Of a DNA stretch of 27,680 nucleotides, positions 1 to 7,219 are shown piece by piece. The stretch lies in NCBI GenBank assembly GCA_030607715.1, contig JAUWJM010000002.1, positions 1-27,680 of the forward strand. Direction: 5' to 3'. The number at the start of each line of letters is the position of its first letter. Position 1 is the stretch's first letter. The notes under the pieces were generated by a model that saw nothing but the letters and a program-made list of their open reading frames with translations, searched no databases and had not been told where the DNA came from. A program made the translations under genes and the position numbers. Source of the stretch: Candidatus Aerophobota bacterium (lineage in GTDB: Bacteria > Aerophobota > Aerophobia > Aerophobales > B3-G15).

Positions 1-1392
1 ATAATTAAAGAAGGAAGTTTTTTTATAGACCCTTTAACTAATTCCGTCTATGTAGAGGCTCCGTCTTTTTACCTTAAAAAAGTCGCGGAATATTTTAAAA
101 GGATCAATGTTCCTCACAAACGGATTATGATTAAGGCAGAATTTGTAGAAGTTCGCCTGAGCGATCTAAAGGAGATAGGTATAAATTGGCGATGGCAGGG
201 AGCTTATGGAAGTTATCCTCTGGAAACAACTCTTCGTTATCCTGCACCTACTTCGGCTACTGGAATGGGAATAATATTTGGCAGTGTAGAGCAGGCGTTC
301 AGGGGAATGATAGACCTGCTCATTACCGAGCAAAAAGCTAATTTGCTTTCCTGCCCAAGCATAGTTACCCTGGATGGCAAAGAGGCCAGGATACATGTAG
401 GAGATAAGTATCCTTACAAAGTAAAAACCTATATAGATGGAGAGGTGATTGAGGAAACCAAGTTCATAGACCTGGGCACGACTCTCCTGGTTACTCCTTA
501 TGTCAGAGAGGGAAAGAGAATAACTTTAGATATTCACCCTGAAGTTAGCGAAATCACTTCCCCCGAACGCTGGATAGGTGGTCCTCCCGTAGTGGGTGAC
601 AGAGATACACAAACTTATATAGAGGTGGAGGATGGAAAGACCATTGTTATAGGAGGGCTCTTAAGAGATATTACAACCAATACTATGGAAGGGGTTCCTC
701 TTTTGTCAAGCCTTTCTATATTTGGATCCCTTTTTACTTACAAGAAAACTATCACAGAAAAGACTGACCTTCTGATCTTTATAACCCCTTATATTTTACC
801 GGAAGAGATGGAAGAAGATATAACGGAAAAGCGAAAACCGACAAAAGTAGGGTTAGAGGAGATCTATCAAAAAGGGCTGAACTATAAAAAAGATGGGGAA
901 TATGAAAAGGCAGTAGGATGTTTTGAAAATGTTATACAGAAAAGCAAAATTTATGGTTTTTCTGACTATCTAAAAACTGCCGAGAAAGAATTAACCAATC
1001 TTAAGAAATTAGGAAAGGAGGGATTAAAGAAAGCACCAGAGAGAGATATCTTTGTTATTGGTTTTGGTGAGTGGTTCCCATCCAGAGATACTAATTCGTT
1101 TACGATATATGAGGCTCAAATTAATTTGGGAGGAGATTTAAGGCTCTTCGGCGGTGGGGGTAAATCTTTTAATGGGTCCTCATATATTAGATACTTTGGA
1201 TTCAAAACAGAAGATAAGTTAAATATTGGCGTTGGTGCAATGAAATCAAATGCACTTGTGAGAACTGAATTTTTGATCCGTGCAGGAATTTCTCTTGAAA
1301 TGGATAAAACAAGATTAAACATTGACTATTTTTATGTTCCGAAAAAACCAGAGACAAGTGGAATTAGAGCTTTTATAGGAGTTAAACTATAA
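1..1392 (+). CDS. Secretin (type II/IV pilus-like) with C-terminal extension, 5' end missing
   Basis: The reading frame is already open at base 1, so the gene starts outside the window. The ATG at 127 is internal, because the codons before it continue the protein (FIDPLTNSVYVEAP, then an N1/KH-like fold). From about codon 43 the protein follows the secretin core: VEVRLSDLKEIGINW, then LLSCPSIVTLDGKEARIHVG, then DGKTIVIGGLL, then a hydrophobic VPLLSSLSIFGSLF and DLLIFITPYIL, which ends the pore domain. Known secretins form the outer-membrane ring of type II secretion or type IV pili. After the core there is a short helical stretch resembling one or two TPRs (IYQKGLNYKKDGEYEKAVGCFENV), then about 115 residues rich in beta-type and aromatic residues ending in GVKL, which looks like an outer-membrane strand domain. 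That tail is not usual for secretins. Which secretion system it serves cannot be told, as no partner genes are present. Confidence 0.85.
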   Translation: MIKEGSFFIDPLTNSVYVEAPSFYLKKVAEYFKRINVPHKRIMIKAEFVEVRLSDLKEIGINWRWQGAYGSYPLETTLRYPAPTSATGMGIIFGSVEQAFRGMIDLLITEQKANLLSCPSIVTLDGKEARIHVGDKYPYKVKTYIDGEVIEETKFIDLGTTLLVTPYVREGKRITLDIHPEVSEITSPERWIGGPPVVGDRDTQTYIEVEDGKTIVIGGLLRDITTNTMEGVPLLSSLSIFGSLFTYKKTITEKTDLLIFITPYILPEEMEEDITEKRKPTKVGLEEIYQKGLNYKKDGEYEKAVGCFENVIQKSKIYGFSDYLKTAEKELTNLKKLGKEGLKKAPERDIFVIGFGEWFPSRDTNSFTIYEAQINLGGDLRLFGGGGKSFNGSSYIRYFGFKTEDKLNIGVGAMKSNALVRTEFLIRAGISLEMDKTRLNIDYFYVPKKPETSGIRAFIGVKL

Positions 1393-1488
1393 TAAGGAAA
1401 GAGCTCTTAAGATTAGACATAAAGAGTTTTAGCCCATAAATTGAAAAATATTATTGAATGCGAAGAAAATGCATAGGGACTATATGAA

Positions 1489-1770
1489 GTGACTTATATA
1501 TTAAGATTATACATTGCGAATGAGACACCAAGCAGTCAGCGGGCATTGGAAAATTTAAAGGAAATCTTAGAGATAATAAGAAGAAAGAAACACAGATTTA
1601 AGTTAGGGGTAATTGATATCTTAGAAAATCCTCAGATTGCTGAGAATGAAAAAATTTTAGCAATACCTGTTTTAGAGAGGAGGTCTCCTCTTCCGGTGAA
1701 GAGATTTATTGGAGATTTGTCCAATAAGGAGGAAGTCCTAAGAGGACTTGGTTTGTTCTATAGGGATTAG
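1489..1770 (+). CDS. kaiB: Circadian clock protein KaiB family
   Basis: This 93-residue protein matches KaiB along its whole length: an N-terminal YILRLYIANETPSSQRALENL strand-helix, then the central KLGVIDILENPQIAE, then KILAIPVLERRSPLP and the C-terminal RFIGDLSNKEEVLRGL. KaiB is a thioredoxin-like protein that in cyanobacteria switches fold and binds the CI ring of KaiC, promoting dephosphorylation. The start is GTG at 1489; no ATG in frame fits, since the ATG at 1484 runs straight into a stop. The gene lies 12 bases upstream of kaiC, so the two are almost certainly co-transcribed. No kaiA is visible. Kai genes outside cyanobacteria usually lack KaiA and are thought to work as hourglass timers or stress regulators; that role is inference here. 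Confidence 0.93.
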   Translation: MTYILRLYIANETPSSQRALENLKEILEIIRRKKHRFKLGVIDILENPQIAENEKILAIPVLERRSPLPVKRFIGDLSNKEEVLRGLGLFYRD

Positions 1771-1782
1771 GGGTAAAAAAAA

Positions 1783-2832
1783 ATGAAAAAGCAAATTTTA
1801 ACCAGTCCACTGAGACAAGTAGAAAAAATCCCTTCAATGATTCCTGGGTTTGATGAGATTTCTCACGGAGGGATACCTAAGGAAAGGGTAACCTTAATCC
1901 TGGGAATCACAGGCTCAGGAAAGACAGTATTTATATGTCAATTTTTATATAAGGGAATTACGGAGTTGAGCGAGAATGGGGTATTTGTTACTTTTGAAGA
2001 AGCACCAGTAGATATTATGAAAAATATGAAAGGGTTTGGTTGGGATGTTAAAAAGTCAATAGATGAAGATAAATGGGCTTTTGTAGATGCCTCGCCCGGT
2101 GATGTAGAAGAAGTTACATCCGGCAGATATGATTTAGAGGGATTGTTAGCCAGAGTTAAATATGCAATTAAAAAGGTAGAGGCTAAGAGAGTTGGTATTG
2201 ATTCTATGTCTGCCATTTTTTCTAGATACCAAAACAGAGCAACTATTAGAAGAGACCTTCATAGACTTATCTCGGAATTAAAGCAGATGGGTATTACGAC
2301 ACTGATAGCTGCAGAAAAATCAACTGAGGATTTAGAGACTATCCAGACGGGAGAGGAAGAATCTGTCTCGGATAATGTTGTATTTCTACATAACCGTTTG
2401 ACAAAAAGAAGGCAGATGGATCGGACGGTAGAGATCTTAAAATTCCGGGGCACAACGCATGATTCTGAAGAGGCACCTTTGATTATTACTAAAGAAGGAA
2501 TAATAATATACCCCCCACCTAAACCCAGATTAAGAGGAAAGGGATTTAGTCAAAGGATCTCTACAGGGATAAAAGGGCTGGATGAAATGCTTTACGGCGG
2601 AGTATATAAGAACTCTGTTACTCTGGTTAACGGTGCTTCTGGAACAGGGAAGACCATACTTGCAATGCATTTTATTATTGAAAGTGCTATGAATGGTGAG
2701 AAGTCTCTTCTGGTTGAATTTGAGGAAAGCTCGGATCAGTTGTTTCGAAATGCCGATTCGTTTAACTGGGATTTGAGAGGATATGTGAAAAAAATACCGT
2801 ATCTCTTATCTGTCATTACCCTGAAGAGTTAA
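1783..2832 (+). CDS. kaiC: KaiC ATPase/kinase, N-terminal part (CI and first half of CII), frameshifted
   Basis: KaiC is a double RecA-like ATPase that forms a hexamer and autophosphorylates. CI is complete: Walker A GITGSGKT (residues 41-48), the catalytic Glu pair in FEEAP (72-73), Walker B RVGIDSMSA, and the linker after FRGTTHD. CII begins at GLDEMLYGG with Walker A GASGTGKT (284-291), the Glu pair EFEES (314-315) and LFRNADSFNWDL. After residue 337 the frame runs into 12 unrelated codons and a TAA at 2830. The true continuation lies in the -1 frame, starting at the A7 run 2788-2794 (NTVSLICHYPEELK, then the downstream ORF). Rejoined, the protein would be 515 residues, close to the 519 of Synechococcus KaiC. 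The cause may be a mutation, slippage or a base-calling error. The start ATG at 1783 follows an AGGGG ribosome site. Confidence 0.92.
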   Translation: MKKQILTSPLRQVEKIPSMIPGFDEISHGGIPKERVTLILGITGSGKTVFICQFLYKGITELSENGVFVTFEEAPVDIMKNMKGFGWDVKKSIDEDKWAFVDASPGDVEEVTSGRYDLEGLLARVKYAIKKVEAKRVGIDSMSAIFSRYQNRATIRRDLHRLISELKQMGITTLIAAEKSTEDLETIQTGEEESVSDNVVFLHNRLTKRRQMDRTVEILKFRGTTHDSEEAPLIITKEGIIIYPPPKPRLRGKGFSQRISTGIKGLDEMLYGGVYKNSVTLVNGASGTGKTILAMHFIIESAMNGEKSLLVEFEESSDQLFRNADSFNWDLRGYVKKIPYLLSVITLKS

Positions 2833-2834
2833 AG

Positions 2835-3329
2835 ATGGCCCAGCATTTAAAGATCATTCAGGATCTGGTAATTCAAACCAGGGCAACCAGGGTGGCTTTA
2901 GATGCCCTTTCAACTCTGGCGAGGATTAACTCCATTGATAAGTTCGGGGAGTTTGTGATCGGCTTGAGTGCGTTTTTAAAGATGCAGAACTGTACCTCCC
3001 TGTTTACCTTCACCACCAGCCAATCATTAGGGACAGCTGAGGTTACCGAAGCCTACCTTTCCACATTGGCAGACAACATCGTCATGTTAAGATATGTGGA
3101 ATTGAGTGGCCAGATGCACCGCCTTTTAGGTGTATTAAAGGTAAGGGGCTCAAACCATCAAAAGGAGTTAATGGAGTTTGGAATTACCAATGCTGGTATG
3201 GAAATTTTAGGACCATTTAAGGGAGTGGAGAATTTAATGACTGGTTCTGCCAGAAAAATCCAAATAAATTTTAATGAGAAAAATGCTGAAGAGGAATTCA
3301 TAAAGGAAAACAAACAAGGAAAGATCTAG
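2835..3329 (+). CDS. kaiC: KaiC C-terminal part (second half of CII with phosphosites), after frameshift
   Basis: This is the rest of KaiC CII in the -1 frame. It holds Walker B RVALDALSTLAR, the FVIGLSAFLKMQ helix, and the phosphorylation segment TEAYLST, where T71, S76 and T77 of this ORF line up with T426, S431 and T432 of Synechococcus KaiC. MLRYVELSGQMHRLLGVLKVRGS and the FGITNAGMEI strand follow. The last 40 residues (GPFKGVENLMTGSARKIQ and a charged tail) correspond to the A-loop and tail region. Open frame continues upstream of the ATG to at least 2793 and encodes KaiC-like sequence there, so the ATG at 2835 is not an original start. It does sit two bases after the TAA of the upstream part, so reinitiation is possible. 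Key residues look undamaged, which suggests the break is very recent, tolerated, or an error in the read. Confidence 0.88.
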   Translation: MAQHLKIIQDLVIQTRATRVALDALSTLARINSIDKFGEFVIGLSAFLKMQNCTSLFTFTTSQSLGTAEVTEAYLSTLADNIVMLRYVELSGQMHRLLGVLKVRGSNHQKELMEFGITNAGMEILGPFKGVENLMTGSARKIQINFNEKNAEEEFIKENKQGKI

Positions 3330-3352
3330 TTAACGAGATAGACGAAATAGAC

Positions 3353-3409
3353 GAGATTATAAATTTATATCACTCCTTTGTGCCCTGGTAACTTAGTGGC
3401 TGAACTGTT
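3353..3409 (-). repeat. Dispersed repeat, copy A (inverted relative to copy B at 21215)
   Basis: Read on the minus strand, this segment matches 21215-21263 at 46 of 49 aligned positions, with one 8-base insertion (TTACCAGG). The shared core reads GCACAAAGGAGTGATAT, followed by AATTTATAATCTC. In both copies the core is followed by GTCTATT-type words (here 3332-3352 on the minus strand). It lies in the 157-base gap between kaiC and the histidine kinase gene. No open frame or terminal transposase is associated with it. Confidence 0.8.
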
Positions 3410-3486
3410 ACCATAAAAAATGCGATTAATGTAGAAGCATCATTTTTAGGAAAACCTACCTATTACCTAAGAGAAGGTAAATAAAA

Positions 3487-5085
3487 ATGAAAGTCCTGGT
3501 AGCTGGTGATAACAGAGAGAATCGGTATCTACTGGAAAAGATCTTAGAGGGCTATGGTCATAAGGTAATTGCTGTAACTAATGGGGCTGAGGCATTGGAG
3601 CAAGTCCTGAAGCAGTCCCCGGATATAATTATCTCTGATATTATGATGCCCAAAATGGATGGTTTTCAACTGTGCTATGAATGCAAACAAAATGAAAGAT
3701 TTAAAAATATACCTTTTATCTTTTATACAGCTACCTACACTTCAGATAAGAATGAGAGGTTTGCCCTGAGTCTGGGTGCTAACGCCTTTATCCGCGAACC
3801 TGTTGAACCTGATATCTTTATTCAGATGCTATCGGAAATATTTGAAAAAGCCAAATCTCATTCTTTAGCTCCTGCTAAAGCTATCTCTCTTGAACCATCT
3901 TTCTACCTCAGTGAATACAACAAACGAATTATTGCCAGGCTGGAGGACAAAATAGCTGAGTTAAAGATGGAAATTTCAAAGCGCAAGGAGATAGAGAAAG
4001 CACTCAAGGACAGTAAAGCAAGCTTTTACAATATAATAGAGAGAAGTGTTGATGGTATCATCGTTGTAAATGATAAAGGAATCCTACATTTTGTTAATCC
4101 AGCTGCTGCAAATTACCTGGGACACAAGGCAAAAGAACTTTTGGGCACTATGTTTGGTTTCCCTGTAATGGCGGGCGAGACAACAGAAATTGACATTGTC
4201 TCAAAGAACGGCAAAATAATTACAATGGAAATGCGTGTGGCAAAAGCAAAATGGGAAAGGGAAATTGTCTATGTGGTATCATTGCGCGATGTCACTGAGC
4301 ACAAGCGGATGCTGGTAGAATTGAAACGACTCTACCAACAACAACTACAGATAAGAGATCAATTTCTCTCCCACATTTCGCACGAGTTCCGTTCACCCCT
4401 TGCTGTTATTCATCAGTTTGTCACTATTCTGTTAGATGGGTTGGCTGGTGATCTTAGTCCCAAGCAGCATGAGTACCTTGATATCACTTTGAGAAATGCT
4501 AATCAGCTTCGAACTATGGTGAACGATCTTCTGGAAATTACTCGTACTCAGGTGGGCAAATTAGTTATTGAGCCTCGCTGCATCTTCGTGGATAAACTGA
4601 TCACCGAGACTGCCAGCACGTTCCAGAGGACTGCTATTGCGAAAGACATTCTTTTGTCCACAGAGATTTCCAGCAATCTTCTTCCTGTCTATGCTGATCC
4701 GAAGCGCATTCGACAGATTCTCCTTAACTTGATAGATAATGCGATCAAGTCTATACTTGAAAGTGGAACGGTCATCGTTCGTGCCCAGATATTCAAGGAA
4801 AATCCTAACTTTCTTTGTGTGTCAGTAGCTGATACTGGGTGTGGTGTCGATCTCACGGAAAGCGAAAAAATTTTTGAATATCTGTACCAGGCAAAAAATA
4901 TTATTGAAAGTAGCCCTAAGGGTCTCGGAATTGGTCTTTATATCTGCAAAGAATTAGTCTCTGGTCATGGTGGGCGAATCTGGGTTGAAAGTCAAATTGG
5001 GCACGGTAGTACATTTTTTTTTACTCTGCCGGTTTTTCCATTAGCACGGATCTGTACTTACCCTATGCTTACCACTAAGAACTAA
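3487..5085 (+). CDS. Receiver-PAS-histidine kinase hybrid
   Basis: This is a soluble sensor kinase of 532 residues with no predicted membrane segment. Residues 1-120 are a receiver domain: acidic site GDN, phosphoacceptor D51 in IISDIMMPKMDG, and T81. The usual lysine of the KP motif is replaced by arginine (R103 in REPVEP). A charged coiled coil (about 140-178) leads to a PAS domain (180-275, NIIERSVDGIIVVNDKG). The HisKA domain carries H299 in SHISHEFRSPL. The HATPase domain has the N box (LLNLIDNAIKS), G1 (DTGCGV) and G2 (GLGIGLYICKELV). It lacks the KaiB-like domain of SasA. Its position after kaiBC and before a response regulator suggests that it carries Kai-state information to the regulator; that link is inference. 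ATG 3487 is preceded by GAGAAGG. Confidence 0.9.
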   Translation: MKVLVAGDNRENRYLLEKILEGYGHKVIAVTNGAEALEQVLKQSPDIIISDIMMPKMDGFQLCYECKQNERFKNIPFIFYTATYTSDKNERFALSLGANAFIREPVEPDIFIQMLSEIFEKAKSHSLAPAKAISLEPSFYLSEYNKRIIARLEDKIAELKMEISKRKEIEKALKDSKASFYNIIERSVDGIIVVNDKGILHFVNPAAANYLGHKAKELLGTMFGFPVMAGETTEIDIVSKNGKIITMEMRVAKAKWEREIVYVVSLRDVTEHKRMLVELKRLYQQQLQIRDQFLSHISHEFRSPLAVIHQFVTILLDGLAGDLSPKQHEYLDITLRNANQLRTMVNDLLEITRTQVGKLVIEPRCIFVDKLITETASTFQRTAIAKDILLSTEISSNLLPVYADPKRIRQILLNLIDNAIKSILESGTVIVRAQIFKENPNFLCVSVADTGCGVDLTESEKIFEYLYQAKNIIESSPKGLGIGLYICKELVSGHGGRIWVESQIGHGSTFFFTLPVFPLARICTYPMLTTKN

Positions 5086-5172
5086 CTTGTAATCACAACG
5101 TTGCACAAGCGTTAGTATAACAAATTTGGGAATGATTAGTGTTCTGTGAAGGTTTTCAAGATGCTGTCAGTC

Positions 5173-5205
5173 TTGACTCGGTGACTTTTTTCACTATGCT
5201 ATAAT
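5173..5205 (+). promoter_or_regulatory. Putative extended -10 promoter for the response regulator
   Basis: The -10 hexamer TATAAT (5200-5205) is preceded by TGC (5197-5199), an extended -10. A TTGACT at 5173-5178 lies 21 bases upstream, too far for an ideal -35, so recognition would rest mainly on the extended -10. It lies in the 231-base gap between the kinase and regulator genes and would give a leader of roughly 105 bases. Confidence 0.5.
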
Positions 5206-5316
5206 AGATATCTCTTCTACGAGAAACAATAATCTGGTGGAACAACTTGTGAATAATGTTGCAACCAATGTCGAAAGGCTGACAAAAACAACGTTTCAAA
5301 AAGAAGATAAAATTAT

Positions 5317-5709
5317 ATGGCTAATAAAAAAATTCTCATAGTGGATGATAATATAGACTTACTGAGTAGTCTGAACATACGATTGAAAGCCAGTGGTTAT
5401 GATGTAGTTTTTGCCATTGATGGCGTCTCAGCTACCAGTGTGGCTCGAAAAGATAAGCCGGACTTGATTATCTTAGATATTGGTCTACCCGCGGGCGATG
5501 GTTTCATCGTTATGGCACGATTGAAGCGTATCATACCTCTTGCTCCCATTCCTATTATTGTTCTCACTGCCAGGGATTCATTGACTACTAAAGAGCGGGC
5601 TCTTCAAGCTGGGGCGAAAATGTTTTTTCAGAAACCTGTCGATAACGATGTGCTTCTGGCAGGTATTCGTGAGACCCTGGGAGAGCAGGATAGATTACCT
5701 GGGACATAG
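5317..5709 (+). CDS. Single-domain response regulator (CheY-like)
   Basis: This 130-residue protein is only a receiver domain: acidic pair D10-D11 (LIVDDN), phosphoacceptor D54 (IILDIGLPAGDG), T84 (IVLTAR) and K106 (FFQKPVD). All the residues needed for phosphotransfer are present, and no DNA-binding output domain follows. It probably receives phosphate from the upstream kinase and acts by protein binding, or serves as a phosphate sink or relay. It lies 231 bases after the kinase with a likely promoter of its own, so the two need not be expressed together. The ATG at 5317 is preceded by AAGAAG. Confidence 0.9.
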   Translation: MANKKILIVDDNIDLLSSLNIRLKASGYDVVFAIDGVSATSVARKDKPDLIILDIGLPAGDGFIVMARLKRIIPLAPIPIIVLTARDSLTTKERALQAGAKMFFQKPVDNDVLLAGIRETLGEQDRLPGT

Positions 5710-5777
5710 GAAGAGTGCCAGTAATCTAATTCATTTTTAGGTGCTCATAAGGAAACTTATCCTTCCTAGTTTGCAAG

Positions 5778-5843
5778 CTTGACTACTACGGGTTATAGTG
5801 TAGTGGCAAAGTTTACTTTGCCTATTGGGTCAAGTTAGTTTTT
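5778..5843 (+). terminator. Structured terminator candidate after the response regulator
   Basis: A closing stem CTTGAC (5778-5783) / GTCAAG (5829-5834) encloses two inner hairpins: ACTAC (5785-5789) / GTAGT (5800-5804), and GGCAAAG (5805-5811) / CTTTGCC (5816-5822) with a TTTA loop. A T-rich run ends at 5843. The three-stem layout is more elaborate than a plain terminator, but its place 69 bases after a gene, in a convergent gap, favours transcription termination. Confidence 0.5.
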
Positions 5844-5915
5844 AAATCACCTCAATCTTTCTTCTTAATATCAAAAAGGTCCAGTTTTATCTTACCTTTT
5901 AATCCTACAACAGGT

Positions 5916-5949
5916 AAAAAGCTACAGGGATAGGAGTTACTTATATCCC
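5916..5949 (-). terminator. Terminator candidate for the minus-strand operon
   Basis: On the minus strand, GGGATA (5944-5949) pairs with TATCCC (5927-5932) across an 11-base loop. A run of five T follows six bases later (AAAAA at 5916-5920 on the plus strand). It lies 54 bases beyond the stop of the alcohol dehydrogenase gene. The stem is short, so this is tentative. Confidence 0.4.
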
Positions 5950-6002
5950 AGTCTCCGCAAAGCACCTGGAAACCCTTATACTACAAGGTTTGAATTTTTA
6001 TG

Positions 6003-7184
6003 TTAGACTACATTCGGTTTGTTCCTCCAGAGAGCTTTTTTATAGACTTCAATAATATCTTTTAAGCTAACCTGACGAGGATTATTGGCTAATTTAGCTT
6101 TGTCTTGCATCATCTCTTCAGCAAATTCCACAATAGTTTCCTCTCCTACCTCGCTAAGGTCTAATTTGGGCAAGCCTGCCCTGAAAAGAAAATCTTTCAT
6201 TACCTCAATTCCTTTCCATCCAGCCTCTTCAACAGTTAATCCTTTAATGTCTCCTCCTAAGCCTTCGGTTAAATTAGCGAATTTCTCAAAATTACCAGGA
6301 AGGTCAAGCTCCCAGACCCAGGGAAGAAGTAATCCATTGGCTCTACCGTGAGAAAGATTAAGATCGGAAGTAAGTCGGTATCCCATTCCATGAACCAAGG
6401 TAGCTCCTGTTTGGGCTATGGCTATTCCAGCTAACATAGAAGCGTAAAGCACCTTACCTCGTCCTTTAATATCCTCAGGATTATCTATGACATAAGGCAG
6501 GTATTCCCCCAAAAGCTTCACTGCCCTTAGAGCTATCATTTCACTTAAGGGATGAGCTCGATTAGAAATATAGCTTTCCACAGCGTGGGAGAGAGCGTCT
6601 ATTCCAGTATCGGAAGTTATGGAAAAAGGTAAAGATAGGGTTAGCTCAGGATCTACTAAAGCTTTAACAGGAAAAAGATGGGCATCACTAATAATTTTCT
6701 TTTGGTGAGAACCACCCTCAATGTGAGTAATAACAGTGTAAGGTGTTACCTCACTTCCTGTTCCTGCGGTTGTAGGAATAGCTATAAGTGGGAGAGGAGG
6801 AAATTTTACCTTATTTTTACCAAAATACTGAGAAAGGGGGGACGGATTGGTGAGTAAAATAGAAATAGCTTTACCAGCATCCATAGGGCTTCCTCCGCCC
6901 AGTCCAATAATCAAATCACATTTTTCTTTTTTAGCTAAGTTAGCTCCCTTTTCTACAATTTGAGTAGAAGGATTGGCTTCAACCTTCTCAAAAAAAACAG
7001 GAGTTACTCCTTGTTTTAGTAAAGATTTTTCCACTGTTTTCAGGAATCCCTTTTTTCGGGCTGATTTCTTCCCTGTAACTACGAAAGCTCTCTTCCCTAA
7101 AAGTTTAGCTTCCTCTCCAACTTTTTCTATAGCCCCTGATCCAAAGTTTATCCTTGTAGGGAGATAAAATCCAAAGTTTTTCAT
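6003..7184 (-). CDS. Iron-containing alcohol dehydrogenase (group III)
   Basis: This NAD(P)-dependent, Fe-containing dehydrogenase of about 394 residues is typical in length for the family. It shows FGSGAIEKVGEEAK at the N terminus, the nucleotide-binding GLGGGSPMDAGKA, the family signature AIPTTAGTGSEVTPY, and metal ligands in DTGIDALSHAVES, LVHGMGY and LSHGRANG (one Asp and three His). The start is the ATG at 7184, because GAGGAG sits directly upstream of it; the GTG at 7199 would place that site inside the gene. It is the last gene of the minus-strand operon, 35 bases after the V-ATPase I subunit. Family members reduce aldehydes or oxidise primary alcohols or diols; the substrate cannot be told. 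It stands where the rest of a V-ATPase operon would be expected. Confidence 0.92.
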   Translation of the reverse strand: MKNFGFYLPTRINFGSGAIEKVGEEAKLLGKRAFVVTGKKSARKKGFLKTVEKSLLKQGVTPVFFEKVEANPSTQIVEKGANLAKKEKCDLIIGLGGGSPMDAGKAISILLTNPSPLSQYFGKNKVKFPPLPLIAIPTTAGTGSEVTPYTVITHIEGGSHQKKIISDAHLFPVKALVDPELTLSLPFSITSDTGIDALSHAVESYISNRAHPLSEMIALRAVKLLGEYLPYVIDNPEDIKGRGKVLYASMLAGIAIAQTGATLVHGMGYRLTSDLNLSHGRANGLLLPWVWELDLPGNFEKFANLTEGLGGDIKGLTVEEAGWKGIEVMKDFLFRAGLPKLDLSEVGEETIVEFAEEMMQDKAKLANNPRQVSLKDIIEVYKKALWRNKPNVV

Positions 7185-7219
7185 AATCTCACTCCTCACT
7201 CATCAACGCATTCACGCAT

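Noticed and set aside
1938..2453. Minus-strand frames opposite kaiC
   Set aside because: They mirror the codons of a clear kaiC gene and have no start signals or family match.
5237..5341. A 34-codon plus-strand frame (starts GTG, VEQLVNNVATNVERL...) overlapping the response regulator start
   Set aside because: No ribosome site, no known family, and it overlaps the regulator gene out of frame; more likely chance in the leader.
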